Shown here: in pieces, positions 26,402 to 35,994 of the stretch
Layout: every line of letters starts with the position of its first letter
Position numbering within the stretch: the first letter of the stretch is position 1
NCBI RefSeq assembly: GCF_013140855.1
Contig: NZ_JABBPG010000006.1
Span: 186,001 to 250,000, forward strand
Direction: 5' to 3'
Length of the DNA: 64,000 bases
Origin: Pseudoalteromonas caenipelagi
GTDB lineage: Bacteria > Pseudomonadota > Gammaproteobacteria > Enterobacterales > Alteromonadaceae
The notes under the pieces: model-generated
The model's input: only the letters and a program-made list of their open reading frames with translations
Databases searched by the model: none
What the model was told of the DNA's origin: nothing
Program-made: the position numbers and the translations under genes

Positions 26402-28948
26402 ATGAAGCTATCTACACGAATAATACTGCCCCACGCCTTGTTAGGCCTGGCAACATTACCGCTGAGTGCTTTGGCATATGACTGCCAAGGGCTATCCACT
26501 TGGTCAAACTCTTTGGTTTACACCAAAGGTGATTTAGTCACACAGCAAAATGCAGCCTTTGAAGCACAGTGGTGGACACTTAATCAATCACCCGCTGACA
26601 ATTCTGCACCTTATTCTGTCTGGAAAAACCTCGGGCAATGTGGTGGTAACCAAGCACCGAATGTGGCACTTACCAGCCCTGCTGATGGTTCTGTTTTGCC
26701 TGTAAATGACAGCGCTGTTTTTAGTGCGAATGCGTCAGACCCTGATGGGCAGGTAACACAAGTTGAATTTTTCTTAGATTCGCAGTCTATCGGCGCTGCA
26801 AGCCAGGCTCCTTATAAAGTAACGTGGCAAACAGTTGCAGGACAATACGTTGTCAGTGCGGTAGCAACAGATGATAAAGGTGCAACTAAAACCAGCGCAC
26901 TTGTGCAGCTGACTGTGCTCGATGGTATAGAAAACTTACCACCGACTGTCGAGTTACTAAGCCCAGCAAATAATGCGCAGTTTAAAAAAGGAGAGACAGT
27001 GCGTATTAGCGCTGACGCAAAGGACCGTGATGGTGAAATAAAATCTGTCGAGTTCTGGCTTAACAACACAAAACTTGCAACCGACACAGTGTCGCCTTAT
27101 GAGTATGATTGGCTTGCAACCATCGGTAAGCACCAGCTAAAAGCCATTGCAACCGACGACAAAGCCGCTGTAGCCGTCGCACTTGTTGAGGTTGATGTAA
27201 CAGAGCCAAGTTCAGGGGGATGTGCCAATATTCCTGCATATCAGGCCTCAGGCAATTATAGCGCTGGTGATTTGGTATCTCACAACAATCATAAATATCA
27301 CTGTGACATTGGCCCTTGGTGCAGCTCTAGTGCGCTTTGGGCATATGAACCGGGCGTTGGGCAATACTGGCAAGACGCTTGGACTGACCAAGGTATTTGT
27401 GCCATTGCCCCACAAGTGAGCTTTGTATCACCGGCACCAAATAGTACCCTTCTCAAAGGCAACCAATACGATGTCACTGTACAGGCACAAGACGCCGACG
27501 GACAAATATCTCAAGTTGACCTATATGCCAATGACACGTTACTGGCAAGCCTCACACAAGCGCCATATTCAGTCACATGGCAAGCTCAGCAACTCGGTGC
27601 TATCGCACTAAAAGCAGTAGCAACAGACAACGAAGGAAACACGGGTAACAGTGCGCAGATGGTTACCGTGACCGATAAACCACTGGTTGCATCAATAACA
27701 TCACCAAGTGCAGGTACACAGATCACTTTAGGTAATTCTGTGCAAATTGCAGCTGAAGCATCCGCTTTACAGGGACAAGTCACACAAGTTAGTTTTTCAA
27801 TTGATGGGGTTGTAATTGCAACTGACACTAGCGCCCCTTATTCAACAACTTACACGCCTGCAAGCCTTGGCATGAAAACCATCACTGCAACAGCGAAAGA
27901 TAACCTAGGCAATGAGGCACAAAGTGACGGGGTCAGTTTAAAAGTGATAGATAAACCACTTGGCAAAACCCATAAACTGATCGGCTATTGGCATAACTTT
28001 GTTAATCCAGCTGGCTGCCCCATTCCTTTAAATCAAATCTCTGATGCATGGGATATAATCGATATCGCGTTTGCCGATAACGATAGAAACTCTAATGGCA
28101 CAGTGCACTTTAATTTGTTTGAAAAAGACATTCACTCAAATTGTCCAGCGGTTGACCCAGTGCAATTTAAGCAAGATATGAAAAACCTACAGGCGCAAGG
28201 TAAAGTATTTGTACTGAGCTTAGGTGGCGCTGAGGGCACTATCACTCTTAATACCGATACTGATGAAGCTAACTTTGTATCGAGCCTGACGGATATTATC
28301 AATGAATGGGGCTTCGATGGGTTGGATATTGACCTCGAAAGTGGTTCAAATTTGGTACATGGCTCGCAAATTCAAGCCCGTTTACCGCGCGCACTAAAGC
28401 AAATTGAACAAAATATTGGAGGTGATATGGTGCTCACTATGGCCCCTGAACATCCATATGTGCATGGTGGTATGATTGCCTACTCTGGTATTTGGGGCGC
28501 GTATATTCCACTAATTAATGAGCTTAGGGATACCTTAGATTTACTTCACGTTCAGCTTTATAACAATGGCGGTTTACCTAATCCATATGAGCCAGGTAGT
28601 GCCCCTGAAGGCTCAGTGAACATGATGGTAGCCCACGCGAAAATGCTGGTTGAAGGGTTTGACCTTGCTGATGGTTCGCGCTTTATGCCACTGCGTGATG
28701 ACCAAGTCGCGATAGGTTTGCCATCAGGACCGAAGTCAGCCAACTCAGGGCAAGCACCTATTGGTAACATCACTGCCGCACTTGATTGCTTAGTCAAAGG
28801 TACTAACTGCTCGTCAATCGTGCCAAGCAAACAATACCCTAACTTTGGCGGGGTAATGACTTGGTCGATTAACTGGGATAAGTACGACGGCTACAACTTC
28901 TCAAAACCAGTTGGGGATAAGTTAACACAGCTTAATCAGCAAAAATAA
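26402..28948 (+). CDS. Secreted GH18 chitinase with two chitin-binding and several Ig-like domains
   Basis: An 848-residue endochitinase. A signal peptide ends at ALA (residue 25). Next come a CBM5/12 chitin-binding domain (about 27-80), two Ig-like domains, each with a conserved SPxxGxxF and YxVxxxATD pattern (about 85-280), a second CBM5/12 domain (about 285-340), two more Ig-like domains (about 345-525), and a C-terminal GH18 barrel with DGLDIDLE at 639-646, E646 being the proton donor. The start at 26402 has AAGG eight bases upstream. It is probably exported by the type II system in this window. The barrel resembles the bacterial ChiD/ChiC-like group. Confidence 0.94.
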   Translation: MKLSTRIILPHALLGLATLPLSALAYDCQGLSTWSNSLVYTKGDLVTQQNAAFEAQWWTLNQSPADNSAPYSVWKNLGQCGGNQAPNVALTSPADGSVLPVNDSAVFSANASDPDGQVTQVEFFLDSQSIGAASQAPYKVTWQTVAGQYVVSAVATDDKGATKTSALVQLTVLDGIENLPPTVELLSPANNAQFKKGETVRISADAKDRDGEIKSVEFWLNNTKLATDTVSPYEYDWLATIGKHQLKAIATDDKAAVAVALVEVDVTEPSSGGCANIPAYQASGNYSAGDLVSHNNHKYHCDIGPWCSSSALWAYEPGVGQYWQDAWTDQGICAIAPQVSFVSPAPNSTLLKGNQYDVTVQAQDADGQISQVDLYANDTLLASLTQAPYSVTWQAQQLGAIALKAVATDNEGNTGNSAQMVTVTDKPLVASITSPSAGTQITLGNSVQIAAEASALQGQVTQVSFSIDGVVIATDTSAPYSTTYTPASLGMKTITATAKDNLGNEAQSDGVSLKVIDKPLGKTHKLIGYWHNFVNPAGCPIPLNQISDAWDIIDIAFADNDRNSNGTVHFNLFEKDIHSNCPAVDPVQFKQDMKNLQAQGKVFVLSLGGAEGTITLNTDTDEANFVSSLTDIINEWGFDGLDIDLESGSNLVHGSQIQARLPRALKQIEQNIGGDMVLTMAPEHPYVHGGMIAYSGIWGAYIPLINELRDTLDLLHVQLYNNGGLPNPYEPGSAPEGSVNMMVAHAKMLVEGFDLADGSRFMPLRDDQVAIGLPSGPKSANSGQAPIGNITAALDCLVKGTNCSSIVPSKQYPNFGGVMTWSINWDKYDGYNFSKPVGDKLTQLNQQK

Positions 28949-28958
28949 CTTCGCTAGA

Positions 28959-28990
28959 TAAATGGCTTGGCATATTTGCCAAGCCATTTA
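28959..28990. terminator. Bidirectional terminator between chitinase and serine hydrolase
   Basis: A perfect 14-bp stem, TAAATGGCTTGGCA (28959-28972) and its complement (28977-28990), around a TATT loop. It lies between convergent genes. The U-run is short, but the stem is strong. Confidence 0.8.
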
Positions 28991-29055
28991 TTACCCAATA
29001 CAAATTTAATTACTTGAGCAATGAATAACACGCACTCGATTACATACTCGGTGAT

Positions 29056-30528
29056 TTATAAATACTTGTTTATAGAGTCAACTTTATCGCTGGCATACTG
29101 ATTATAAGGGTCTACTTCCAACATTCGCTGATAATATTTAAGGGCTAATTGGTACTGCTCAGTTGCCTCATACGCTTCAGCCAGAGCGCTCAAATAATAT
29201 GTTTGCTCATCGTTCATCGACAGTGCAAATTTAAATATTGCAATCCCTTGTTGAACTTTACCTTCTTTGACTAATTGCTCGCCCCATTCAGTCACTATCT
29301 CTAGATCATACATCACACCAGTATCAGCTTGAGCTTGCGCAAAAGTGGCAGAAAAGTTTTCAAAGCCCTGTTTATTAGTTAATTGCTTTAAATAAGCCAT
29401 TGGATGATAGGATTTTTGTTTGATTTCGCTATTAAAATCAGGAATATAGTGAGCCGCGATATCATCAACAAACTCTATTGGTAGCCCCCCTAACAAATTG
29501 GTTAATACAACAATTGACACATTATCTTTAGGGTAGGTAATAAGCGTAACCGCATTGGCACCACTGGCACTAACAGCGGGGTGATATTTGCGTTGAATAA
29601 CTTGCCAACCTAGTGCGTAGCCATTTTCAAAATTATTAAATCCTTCGGTACGCCCATTATTTAGCCTAACTGGTGTCCAAAGGGTATCTAAGTCTTTTAC
29701 AAGCTTGCCTTGTTGCAATGACACGATGTACTTAGCTAGCTCTTCTGCTGTTGAACTCATTCCTGCCGCAGTTCTGAGCATATAGGGAAACTCACCATAA
29801 AAGTTTTTATATTTACCATCACCTACATGGATATATTGACGGGCTTGATGAGGTACCACCAATTCTAAATAATCAAACCCTGCCTGCGCTGTTTGCGTCA
29901 TTCCCACAGGGTTAAACTGCTTCTTGGTAATATAGCTCGTAAATCCTTCTGGCACGTACTTATCTATAAGCTTACCTAATATCACATAGCCTGTTTGATT
30001 GTAGCGAAAGCGGGAATTCGGCGTAAACTGCAAAGGGCGCTTTTTCACCTCTTCCCATGATGCTTCAGCATCTCTTGGAACAATGGTGTCTACCGTTTCG
30101 TATGAAGAGAGGATTCTAGGCAGCCCTGTGCTATGTCCCATCAACTGATTAATTCTTAATGACTTCCAAGCGCTTGGTAGGTCTGGTAAATGTTTACCTA
30201 TTTCATCGTCTACACGAATATATCCTTGTTCTGCAAGTTGCAAAACTGCGACACCAGTGAAAGCTTTGGTCATAGAGTTAATAGGAAATAACGTGTCTTT
30301 TGTCACCGCAACTTTGTGCTGTAAGTCTGCAAAGCCATAACTGCCTTGCTTTACCAGCTCACCATTTTTAACAACAGCCAACTGCAGACCTGGTATATGC
30401 TTCTGCTGCATCTTCGTTTTAATTAACTGATCAATCGGATCCACGTCAACATTAGATGCTGCTGCAGCAAAACACATAAGCGTGCTCCCCAAAAATGTTG
30501 CTAAAACTGAGATTTTTTTCTTACCCAT
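29056..30528 (-). CDS. Beta-lactamase-fold serine hydrolase with C-terminal TPR repeats
   Basis: A 490-residue secreted protein. A signal peptide ends near AAAAS (about residue 25). The class C beta-lactamase/esterase fold follows, with the nucleophile motif SMTK (S85, K88) and YNQTGY (Y176). The usual third motif (KTG or HxG) is not obvious; SGANAVT near residue 320 may fill that place. The last 120 residues contain TPR-like helices (QLALKYYQRMLEVDPYNQYA). Members include peptidases and esterases as well as beta-lactamases, so substrate and antibiotic relevance are unknown. AAGGA lies six bases before the ATG. It stands alone, convergent with the chitinase. Confidence 0.85.
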   Translation of the reverse strand: MGKKKISVLATFLGSTLMCFAAAASNVDVDPIDQLIKTKMQQKHIPGLQLAVVKNGELVKQGSYGFADLQHKVAVTKDTLFPINSMTKAFTGVAVLQLAEQGYIRVDDEIGKHLPDLPSAWKSLRINQLMGHSTGLPRILSSYETVDTIVPRDAEASWEEVKKRPLQFTPNSRFRYNQTGYVILGKLIDKYVPEGFTSYITKKQFNPVGMTQTAQAGFDYLELVVPHQARQYIHVGDGKYKNFYGEFPYMLRTAAGMSSTAEELAKYIVSLQQGKLVKDLDTLWTPVRLNNGRTEGFNNFENGYALGWQVIQRKYHPAVSASGANAVTLITYPKDNVSIVVLTNLLGGLPIEFVDDIAAHYIPDFNSEIKQKSYHPMAYLKQLTNKQGFENFSATFAQAQADTGVMYDLEIVTEWGEQLVKEGKVQQGIAIFKFALSMNDEQTYYLSALAEAYEATEQYQLALKYYQRMLEVDPYNQYASDKVDSINKYL

Positions 30529-30559
30529 GATATATCCTTTACCGATTTATATTTCAACA

Positions 30560-30583
30560 GATAGTTACTCCTAATCAACTATC
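30560..30583. repeat. Inverted repeat in the serine hydrolase leader
   Basis: GATAGTT (30560-30566) and AACTATC (30577-30583) form a perfect 7-bp inverted repeat with a 10-base spacer, about 32 bases before the serine hydrolase ATG. It could be an operator or an RNA hairpin. The rest of this 265-base gap is A/T-rich with no terminator I can recognise. Confidence 0.4.
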
Positions 30584-30793
30584 GTGCCAGAATAAAATAT
30601 GTCTAATTTTAAGCACTTACAAGAAATCCTAGCAATATATAAAAGCGTACCGCAAAGATAGTGGTGAAAAAAGTAAATAAATAGTGAATTTCACAAATAC
30701 ATTATCACACAAAGACAACACCAAAGTTTTAACCACTTTGTAACAAAGTATAAACTCCATCACAGCAGAAAGATCGCTAACGATTGTGCTCCT

Positions 30794-32197
30794 TTAAAAC
30801 TCAATCATGTCACCTAAAATTGGAATATCTGCTTGTATGTTATGCATTTGTTCAAGCTTGCAGGCAAGTGCTTCTAAAGCATCTGGCTCGCCATGAACTA
30901 ATACCACTTTAGGGTTTGTTTTAAAGTGGCTAACCCATTCTATTAATGCTGCTTGCCCCGCATGCGCTGAAAAGCCATTTAATGTTTCGATATTTGCTTT
31001 GACAATAATATCTTCACCAAATAATTTCACATGCCGCGCGCCATCGACCAATATTCTGCCAAGCGTACCATTAGCCTGATAGCCAACAAAAATGACGGTG
31101 TTACGGCTATCCCAAATACGATGCTTAAAATGATGTGTGATCCGTCCTCCTGTACACATGCCACTACCGGCGATGATCAACGCACCTTTACTGATTTTGT
31201 TAATAGCCATAGAGTCCTCTGCATCAACCATCAAATGCAACGTAGAAAGAAAGTTCTTTAACAGTGTTTGCTCACCTGTACACAAGGTTTTTATTCCCTC
31301 GCAGTCTAAGTTGGGTAACCATTGGTCATAAACTGAAGTGACCTCAATGGCCATTGGGCTATCGAGAAAAATTTGCCAATTATCAAGCAACCCTGCTTGC
31401 TGTAGTTTTCCTAAATAGAGTAACAACTCTTGCGTACGCCCCACCGCAAAGGCAGGGATCATCACATTACCTCCCCTTGCAAAGGCATTACTCAGGATTT
31501 CTTGCAGTTGCTTTTGCGTATCTCCCAAAGTTTTGTGCTCACGATCCCCATAGGTCCCTTCCATCAGCACAATGTCTGCAGTATCCAAATGTACAGGATC
31601 GTTCATCAGTAACGTGTCGGTATTACCCAGATCACCAGAGAAAACTAACTTTTTCTGTTTTCCATGATCATCCAATGTAAGTTCAACGATGGCAGAACCA
31701 AGTATGTGCCCCGCATCATAAAAACGTACCAAAGCACCGTTGCCAATATCTACCTGTTGTTTGTATGGAAATGGCTTAAGGCACTCTAAAACGTTTAATA
31801 CATCTTCTTTATTGTACTGAGCGCTAATATCAGCGAGCCCCTTACGTGAGCGTTTGCGATTTTCTCTTCTTAAATCATTTTCATACAAGCTCAAAGCATC
31901 GAACAACATAATCGGTAATAACTGCGCAGTCGCCTCTGTACAATAAATTGGGCCAACAAACCCTTCATGCACCAAACAAGGCAACCTGCCGCTGTGATCT
32001 AAGTGTGCATGAGATAAAATAACCATGTCGATACTGGCGGGGTTAAAAGAAAATTGCTCTTTGGAGATCAGGTGTTTTGCTCTCATACCTTGGTGCATAC
32101 CGCAATCAAGCAGCACATCACCCAAAGAAGAGGAACTAATCAAATGACATGACCCCGTTACTTCTTGTGCAGCACCATAAAATGTAATTGTTGGCAT
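30794..32197 (-). CDS. MBL-fold/beta-CASP ribonuclease
   Basis: A metallo-beta-lactamase-fold nuclease of the RNA-processing beta-CASP group (CPSF73/RNase J-like), 467 residues. The metal motif SHAHLDHSG is near residue 64, and further ligands are visible in YDAGHILGSA and FSGDLGNTD. The beta-CASP domain occupies the middle (IPAFAVGRTQELLLYL), and the C-terminal RMMBL region shows FSAHAGQAALIEW and VLVHGEPDALE. The likely substrate is RNA; endo- or exonuclease mode is unknown. I use the ATG at 32197; a GTG at 32206 would add three residues. It lies downstream of rnpB on the same strand, behind a terminator. Confidence 0.87.
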   Translation of the reverse strand: MPTITFYGAAQEVTGSCHLISSSSLGDVLLDCGMHQGMRAKHLISKEQFSFNPASIDMVILSHAHLDHSGRLPCLVHEGFVGPIYCTEATAQLLPIMLFDALSLYENDLRRENRKRSRKGLADISAQYNKEDVLNVLECLKPFPYKQQVDIGNGALVRFYDAGHILGSAIVELTLDDHGKQKKLVFSGDLGNTDTLLMNDPVHLDTADIVLMEGTYGDREHKTLGDTQKQLQEILSNAFARGGNVMIPAFAVGRTQELLLYLGKLQQAGLLDNWQIFLDSPMAIEVTSVYDQWLPNLDCEGIKTLCTGEQTLLKNFLSTLHLMVDAEDSMAINKISKGALIIAGSGMCTGGRITHHFKHRIWDSRNTVIFVGYQANGTLGRILVDGARHVKLFGEDIIVKANIETLNGFSAHAGQAALIEWVSHFKTNPKVVLVHGEPDALEALACKLEQMHNIQADIPILGDMIEF

Positions 32198-32366
32198 TGG
32201 TTTCACTCACATTCATTTACGGATAAAAAATCCACGTAATTTCTGTAAGTTTAGTTAGAAAATTGCAGTCAGTTACAACGACAGGATATTTATCCAAGTA
32301 ATTAGCAAAATATTGCCGCTATGTACCAATGATATGTTGTTTTGCAGATTGATGGTTTGATGGTTT

Positions 32367-32402
32367 AGAAAACCGCTTGACTTACATAAGCAAATCAAGC
32401 GG
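32367..32402 (-). terminator. Terminator of rnpB
   Basis: On the minus strand CCGCTTGA (32402-32395) pairs with TCAAGCGG (32380-32373), followed at once by TTTTCT (32372-32367). It is just downstream of the 3' end of RNase P RNA. Confidence 0.75.
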
Positions 32403-32414
32403 CTACTAAAATTT

Positions 32415-32765
<351 letters not shown>

Positions 32766-32805
32766 GGCGGGATAATACAGGATTATCATCAAAAGCTCAC
32801 GCTTT

Positions 32806-33666
32806 TTACGCGTCTTTTTCGGCAATCGCCGCTTTATACAAGGCGTTTTTCTTTAAGTTAAAGTAGTCCGCAACAACGCCACAGGCTTTTTTCAAAGGCA
32901 TCTCACTTTCAAGTAACGACAACATACGTTTAGCATCCGCTGGGATTTCTTCTTGTTGCTTTGGTTTACCTGGTAGCATCAGTACGAGTTCGCCTCGTTG
33001 TTTTTCCGGCTCTCCTGTCAAAAACTCGATCAATTTCGCTACTGTACCACTAAAAAATGTTTCGTATGTTTTAGTGAGTTCTTTGGCAAACACAACTTGT
33101 TGCTCCTCACCTAGCGCGGTTTGCAAATCGTTAAGGCTCGCCATTATTCGGTGCGTACTCTCATACATAATACTGGTGATACCACTTTCATATGCAGCTA
33201 CAAAAAACTGCTGTCTAGCTTGGCTCTTTGCTGGGGTAAAACCAACAAATTGAAAACGATCCGTTGGCAAGCCAGAACAACAAAGCGCGGTAATCGCGGC
33301 ACAAGCCCCGGGTACTGGCGTGACATGAGCGCCTTGTTCGCGGCAGAGGTTTACAACGGCATAGCCTGGGTCACTAATTAAAGGCGTCCCCGCATCCGAT
33401 ACCAAAGCGATATCTAACCCCTCATTGAGCCAATCAACAACTTGCTGCGCTTTTTGTTTTTCATTGTGATCATGCAAGGCAAAGGTTTTAGCTTTGATGT
33501 TAAAGTGGCTCAGTAATTTACCAGTATGTCGTGTATCTTCAGCTGCGATTAAGTCGACATTGGATAACGTTGTTAGAGCTCGCTCGCTGATGTCGGCAAG
33601 ATTGCCAATTGGCGTGGCTACCACATAAAGGGTGCCTATTTTATCTGTGTTCTGTGCTTTTATCAT
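32806..33666 (-). CDS. rsmI: 16S rRNA (cytidine-1402-2'-O)-methyltransferase
   Basis: RsmI adds the 2'-O-methyl group to C1402 in 16S rRNA and completes the m4Cm mark begun by RsmH. The 286-residue protein has the tetrapyrrole-methylase-type start GTLYVVATPIGNLADIS, the SAM-binding segments AEDTRHTGKLL and SDAGTPLISDPG, and the conserved PVPGACAAITAL. It is divergent from lpoA with only 62 bases between, and rnpB follows downstream. Confidence 0.97.
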   Translation of the reverse strand: MIKAQNTDKIGTLYVVATPIGNLADISERALTTLSNVDLIAAEDTRHTGKLLSHFNIKAKTFALHDHNEKQKAQQVVDWLNEGLDIALVSDAGTPLISDPGYAVVNLCREQGAHVTPVPGACAAITALCCSGLPTDRFQFVGFTPAKSQARQQFFVAAYESGITSIMYESTHRIMASLNDLQTALGEEQQVVFAKELTKTYETFFSGTVAKLIEFLTGEPEKQRGELVLMLPGKPKQQEEIPADAKRMLSLLESEMPLKKACGVVADYFNLKKNALYKAAIAEKDA

Positions 33667-33697
33667 TGAGCTCTCCCAGTTCAGTCAGTAAGATAGC

Positions 33698-33721
33698 CCC
33701 TAGAAAATAAATCAACTAGGG
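33698..33721 (+). promoter_or_regulatory. Hairpin covering the lpoA ribosome-binding site
   Basis: CCCTAG (33698-33703) pairs with CTAGGG (33716-33721). The right arm contains the AGGG that lies eight bases before the lpoA GTG, so folding would hide the Shine-Dalgarno sequence. Confidence 0.4.
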
Positions 33722-33728
33722 CGTTGTT

Positions 33729-35615
33729 GTGCGACTGAAAATAATTAGTCTTGTAATCGCTATATTGTCGGGGTTATCAGCCTGTAGTACAACTGAAAAA
33801 GTACCAACAGCTAACTCCAAGCCACAAAATAAGCAATCCAAGCACACTTTAGATTATTCTGATGCGCTTGCCTTGTTTGAAAAAGCCCAATCTAAGTCCG
33901 GCGTGGATAGAATCCAGTTACTTTATTATGCAAGAGATGCGGCGATTAGTAGCAAAGAGTGGCAACTTCTTGAACAAATTTGTTTCGCCTTAGAGAGTAA
34001 GGTCAGTGTTGATCACGTCCAAAATAAATTATATATCGCGTTGGCACGCAAAAATCAGCAACGTGCTAGTGCAGCCTTGGCAATTCTTAATTCACTTGAA
34101 GATCAACTTTCTTTGCCTGAACACAAAGCTTGGCATCAATATTTAACTGGCAGTATTTACGCCTCAGAAGGACTACCTAATCAAGCGCTCAGCTACTTTT
34201 TTAATGCCGCCAATATAAGTACTCAAAGCAACGTCACCATTGCTAATCTTAATGATGATATCTGGCAGGCGCTTCAGCAACTATCGTCTTATGCTTTGGA
34301 AAAGCTAGATACCGGCACTGTTATTCAACAAGGTTGGGTGAAGCTTGCTAAATATCAACTTGTTTATCTTGGTGCTGGTGTACAACTTCATCAGGCTCTC
34401 AATAACTGGCAACGTCGTTTTGTAAGTCATCCTGCTAGCTACTTATTACCCAAAGAAGTGGCAACATCAGTGAACTTAGTACCCTATGATACGAAACGAT
34501 TAGCAATTTTACTGCCGCAATCAGGGAGCAGTGAGCGGTTTGGCATTGCCCTAAAAAACGGCTTTTTAGCCGCTTTGGACAAACAAAGTATCGATGAGGT
34601 TTTCTTTATCGATGAAGCTCAAAGCCCCCAAGAAATTGAACAAGCGATTGTGCGTCATCAAATCGATTTTGTGATTGGTCCATTGCTGAAAAATAATATT
34701 GATAAACTTGCTGCGAGTGACGTACTCTCTGCTTTACCAACGATATATTTAAATACTCCGAGCCAACTTAATCTTAATACACAGCATTATTACTTTGCCC
34801 TCAACCCTGAGCATGAGGTTGAACAAGCCTTGGTTCACTTCTTGGCAAAAGAATATCAAAAGCCTATGCTATTGGCCCCAGATAATAACTCTGGGCACCG
34901 ACTCATCAATCATTTTCAACAGCAATGGCAAAGATTCAGTGAGGCTCAACCAGAAGTAGGTTTTTATACCGACAGCAAAAATATGGCTAAAGTCGTAGCG
35001 AATTTGCTCGAAGTTGATGAATCAAAGCAACGTATTAAAACAATAAAATCTTTATTCCGCCAAGAAGTTGAAAGCGAAACCCGCTCCCGTGGAGACATAG
35101 ATGTGATCTATATTTTGGGTGACACGATTGAAACTCGACTACTAAAACCTTACTTGGATGTTAATGTAAGCACTTTTGCTGAGCGCATCCCTTTATATGC
35201 GACATCTAAAAGCTACAGTCGACGCATAGACTCCACAGACAAAGGTGATTTAGAAGGCTTATATTTTACAGAGCAGCCGTGGATGCTGCCTGGGGCCGTA
35301 CAACAAAACGGCTTACGAGAAAAGTATTTAACACTGTGGCCTGAGCAAGCTGATATAGAGCAGCGACTATTTGCAATGGCATACGATTCTCTAAATTTGA
35401 TCCCACAGATAAAACAACTCGCACATATACCCGGTAAAGAGTTTTCTGGTTTAACAGGACAAATTAGTATAAAGCGCGATAACATCCTTACCAGGACTTT
35501 AAGCTGGGCGCAATACAGGCAGAACAAGGTCCGTTTAGTGAAGCTTGATGAAACCCCACCTGCCCCACTTTATATGCGCCAGACACAAAAGACAGACGAG
35601 CAAGTTCTGAACTAA
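33729..35615 (+). CDS. lpoA: Penicillin-binding protein activator LpoA
   Basis: An outer-membrane lipoprotein that reaches through the periplasm to activate the peptidoglycan synthase PBP1A. The 628-residue protein has a signal peptide ending in the lipobox LSAC (Cys19), an N-terminal TPR-like helical domain (about 40-250) and a C-terminal periplasmic-binding-protein-like domain starting KRLAILLPQSGSSERFG. The start is GTG at 33729 with AGGG eight bases upstream. It heads the lpoA-yraN-diaA-dolP set as in E. coli, divergent from rsmI. Confidence 0.95.
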   Translation: MRLKIISLVIAILSGLSACSTTEKVPTANSKPQNKQSKHTLDYSDALALFEKAQSKSGVDRIQLLYYARDAAISSKEWQLLEQICFALESKVSVDHVQNKLYIALARKNQQRASAALAILNSLEDQLSLPEHKAWHQYLTGSIYASEGLPNQALSYFFNAANISTQSNVTIANLNDDIWQALQQLSSYALEKLDTGTVIQQGWVKLAKYQLVYLGAGVQLHQALNNWQRRFVSHPASYLLPKEVATSVNLVPYDTKRLAILLPQSGSSERFGIALKNGFLAALDKQSIDEVFFIDEAQSPQEIEQAIVRHQIDFVIGPLLKNNIDKLAASDVLSALPTIYLNTPSQLNLNTQHYYFALNPEHEVEQALVHFLAKEYQKPMLLAPDNNSGHRLINHFQQQWQRFSEAQPEVGFYTDSKNMAKVVANLLEVDESKQRIKTIKSLFRQEVESETRSRGDIDVIYILGDTIETRLLKPYLDVNVSTFAERIPLYATSKSYSRRIDSTDKGDLEGLYFTEQPWMLPGAVQQNGLREKYLTLWPEQADIEQRLFAMAYDSLNLIPQIKQLAHIPGKEFSGLTGQISIKRDNILTRTLSWAQYRQNKVRLVKLDETPPAPLYMRQTQKTDEQVLN

Positions 35616-35621
35616 GGCAGG

Positions 35622-35993
35622 ATGCCAATGTTTAAAGGATTATTCAAAAACACCAGAGATAAAGGTGAGCATTACGAACGCCTAGCCAAATCATATTTGC
35701 AAAAACAAGGGCTAGAGTATGTACAGAGCAATTATTATTGCCCGTACGGTGAAATAGATTTGATCATGCGTGATAGTAACTGTTGGGTCTTCATAGAAGT
35801 GAAATATCGACAGTCAAACCGCTTTGGTGGTGCACTGGCAGCACTCGGTCACGCAAAACAACAAAAGCTAATACGTAGCATTTATCACTACTTGGGCGCA
35901 CAACAGTTGCATAATGTACCAGTGCGCGTAGACTTTATTGCGATTGAGGGCAAAAACCCTCCTAATATACAATGGATTAAGAGCGTTTTTTAG
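35622..35993 (+). CDS. yraN: UPF0102 family endonuclease-like protein YraN
   Basis: A 123-residue protein of the UPF0102/YraN family, which has a restriction-endonuclease-like fold. The putative active site is visible: E and D in YGEIDLIMRD and the FIEVKYR motif (E-V-K). Its exact cellular role is not settled; linkage to lpoA and diaA is widely conserved. The start could be ATG 35622 or ATG 35628; the second has AGG at better spacing. Confidence 0.93.
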   Translation: MPMFKGLFKNTRDKGEHYERLAKSYLQKQGLEYVQSNYYCPYGEIDLIMRDSNCWVFIEVKYRQSNRFGGALAALGHAKQQKLIRSIYHYLGAQQLHNVPVRVDFIAIEGKNPPNIQWIKSVF

Positions 35994-35994
35994 T

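Noticed and set aside
32351..32366. Tandem GATGGTTT repeat (two copies) after rnpB
   Set aside because: Only two 8-base copies; no further repeats and no association with a mobile element.
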